From assembly GCA_900551595.1 (NCBI GenBank), contig URWR01000007.1, positions 1 through 22,664 on the forward strand: 22,664 nucleotides of DNA, given 5' to 3'. Below are positions 22,470 through 22,664 of the stretch, one piece after another. The position numbers were made by a program, and so were the translations under genes. The first letter of the stretch is position 1. Every line of letters begins with the position of its first letter. The stretch is from an uncultured Coriobacteriaceae bacterium. GTDB lineage: Bacteria > Actinomycetota > Coriobacteriia > Coriobacteriales > Atopobiaceae. The notes under the pieces are model-generated. The model made no database searches, was not told the origin of the DNA, and saw only the letters and a program-made list of their open reading frames with translations.

Positions 22470-22664
22470 ATGCCCAGATCCCGGGTACAGCGCATCGTCT
22501 TTAATCCTCATGGCGTTTGCAATGGTATAAGGCATGGAGCTTTACAACCAGGCTCTTATGGCAAATGGTCGCACGATATGGTTCGGTGCATCACGCGTAC
22601 CGAGGATGAAGCCATGGCCACGCTTGCGCCCGAGGAGCAAGAGGCACTTGTCTCGCTTTCGCGT
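22470..22664 (+). pseudogene. Possible marR-like remnant running off the window edge
   Basis: The 325 bases after the EFR1 gene hold a terminator, then a frame open from ATG 22470 to the edge. Its last 25 residues (TRTEDEAMATLAPEEQEALV) resemble the C-terminal dimerisation helix of MarR regulators. The residues before that look like no protein family, and no ribosome binding site is clear, so it may be a broken gene or chance. The sequence beyond the window is needed. Confidence 0.25.

Overview
The window looks like a piece of a Coriobacteriia chromosome, most likely an Atopobium/Lancefieldella-type member of the Actinomycetota. This is inferred from moderate GC, a very large VaFE/SpaA-repeat cell-wall protein, a pair of WYL-domain regulators, a DnaQ-DinG fusion helicase and an EFR1-type flavodoxin-ferredoxin. 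The left edge cuts through parB, a gene usually close to oriC, so the segment may be origin-proximal. No tRNA, rRNA, IS element or CRISPR array was seen.

Positions 1-7800 are mostly housekeeping. They hold the end of parB with a one-TM small protein, rlmN on the minus strand, ddl (D-Ala-D-Ala ligase) nearly abutting a 980-residue exonuclease/DinG-family helicase, and two overlapping WYL regulators on the minus strand that resemble a PafB/PafC pair and converge on the helicase.

Positions 8000-15900 concern the cell envelope. A polytopic M28-peptidase-like membrane protein is split by a roughly 440-residue acidic insertion and lacks the catalytic Glu-Glu pair. It converges, over a perfect 17-bp terminator hairpin, on a 1657-residue LPXTG-like surface protein with SpaA/CnaB-type domains, four VaFE repeats and an unusual VPKTS sorting signal.

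Positions 15900-18400 are a regulatory and stress section. It contains an HTH regulator with three membrane segments, an ArsR-type repressor (CxC) divergent from a Cys-rich DUF5714-like protein across an AT-rich palindromic operator, and a GAP/Sap-like six-TM transporter. The transporter's short leader contains a textbook intrinsic terminator (17-position stem plus U7) just before the start codon, which makes it a candidate attenuator, riboswitch or small RNA.

Positions 18500-22664 are visibly richer in GC and look accessory. They hold an NADPH-dependent FMN reductase, a TetR regulator, a SAM methyltransferase and a two-TM small protein. Near-identical 17-bp palindromes lie upstream of both tetR and the methyltransferase, in opposite orientation, and are good candidates for a shared TetR operator. 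Next come a HipB-like regulator with two operator-like repeats, a 69-residue stub of HipA that stops where the kinase core should begin, an EFR1 flavodoxin-ferredoxin, a strong terminator, and a possible broken marR-like remnant running off the right edge.

The most interesting observations are the terminator-containing leader of the GAP-like gene, the twin TetR sites, the HipB/HipA-stub locus and the M28-like protein without its catalytic pair.
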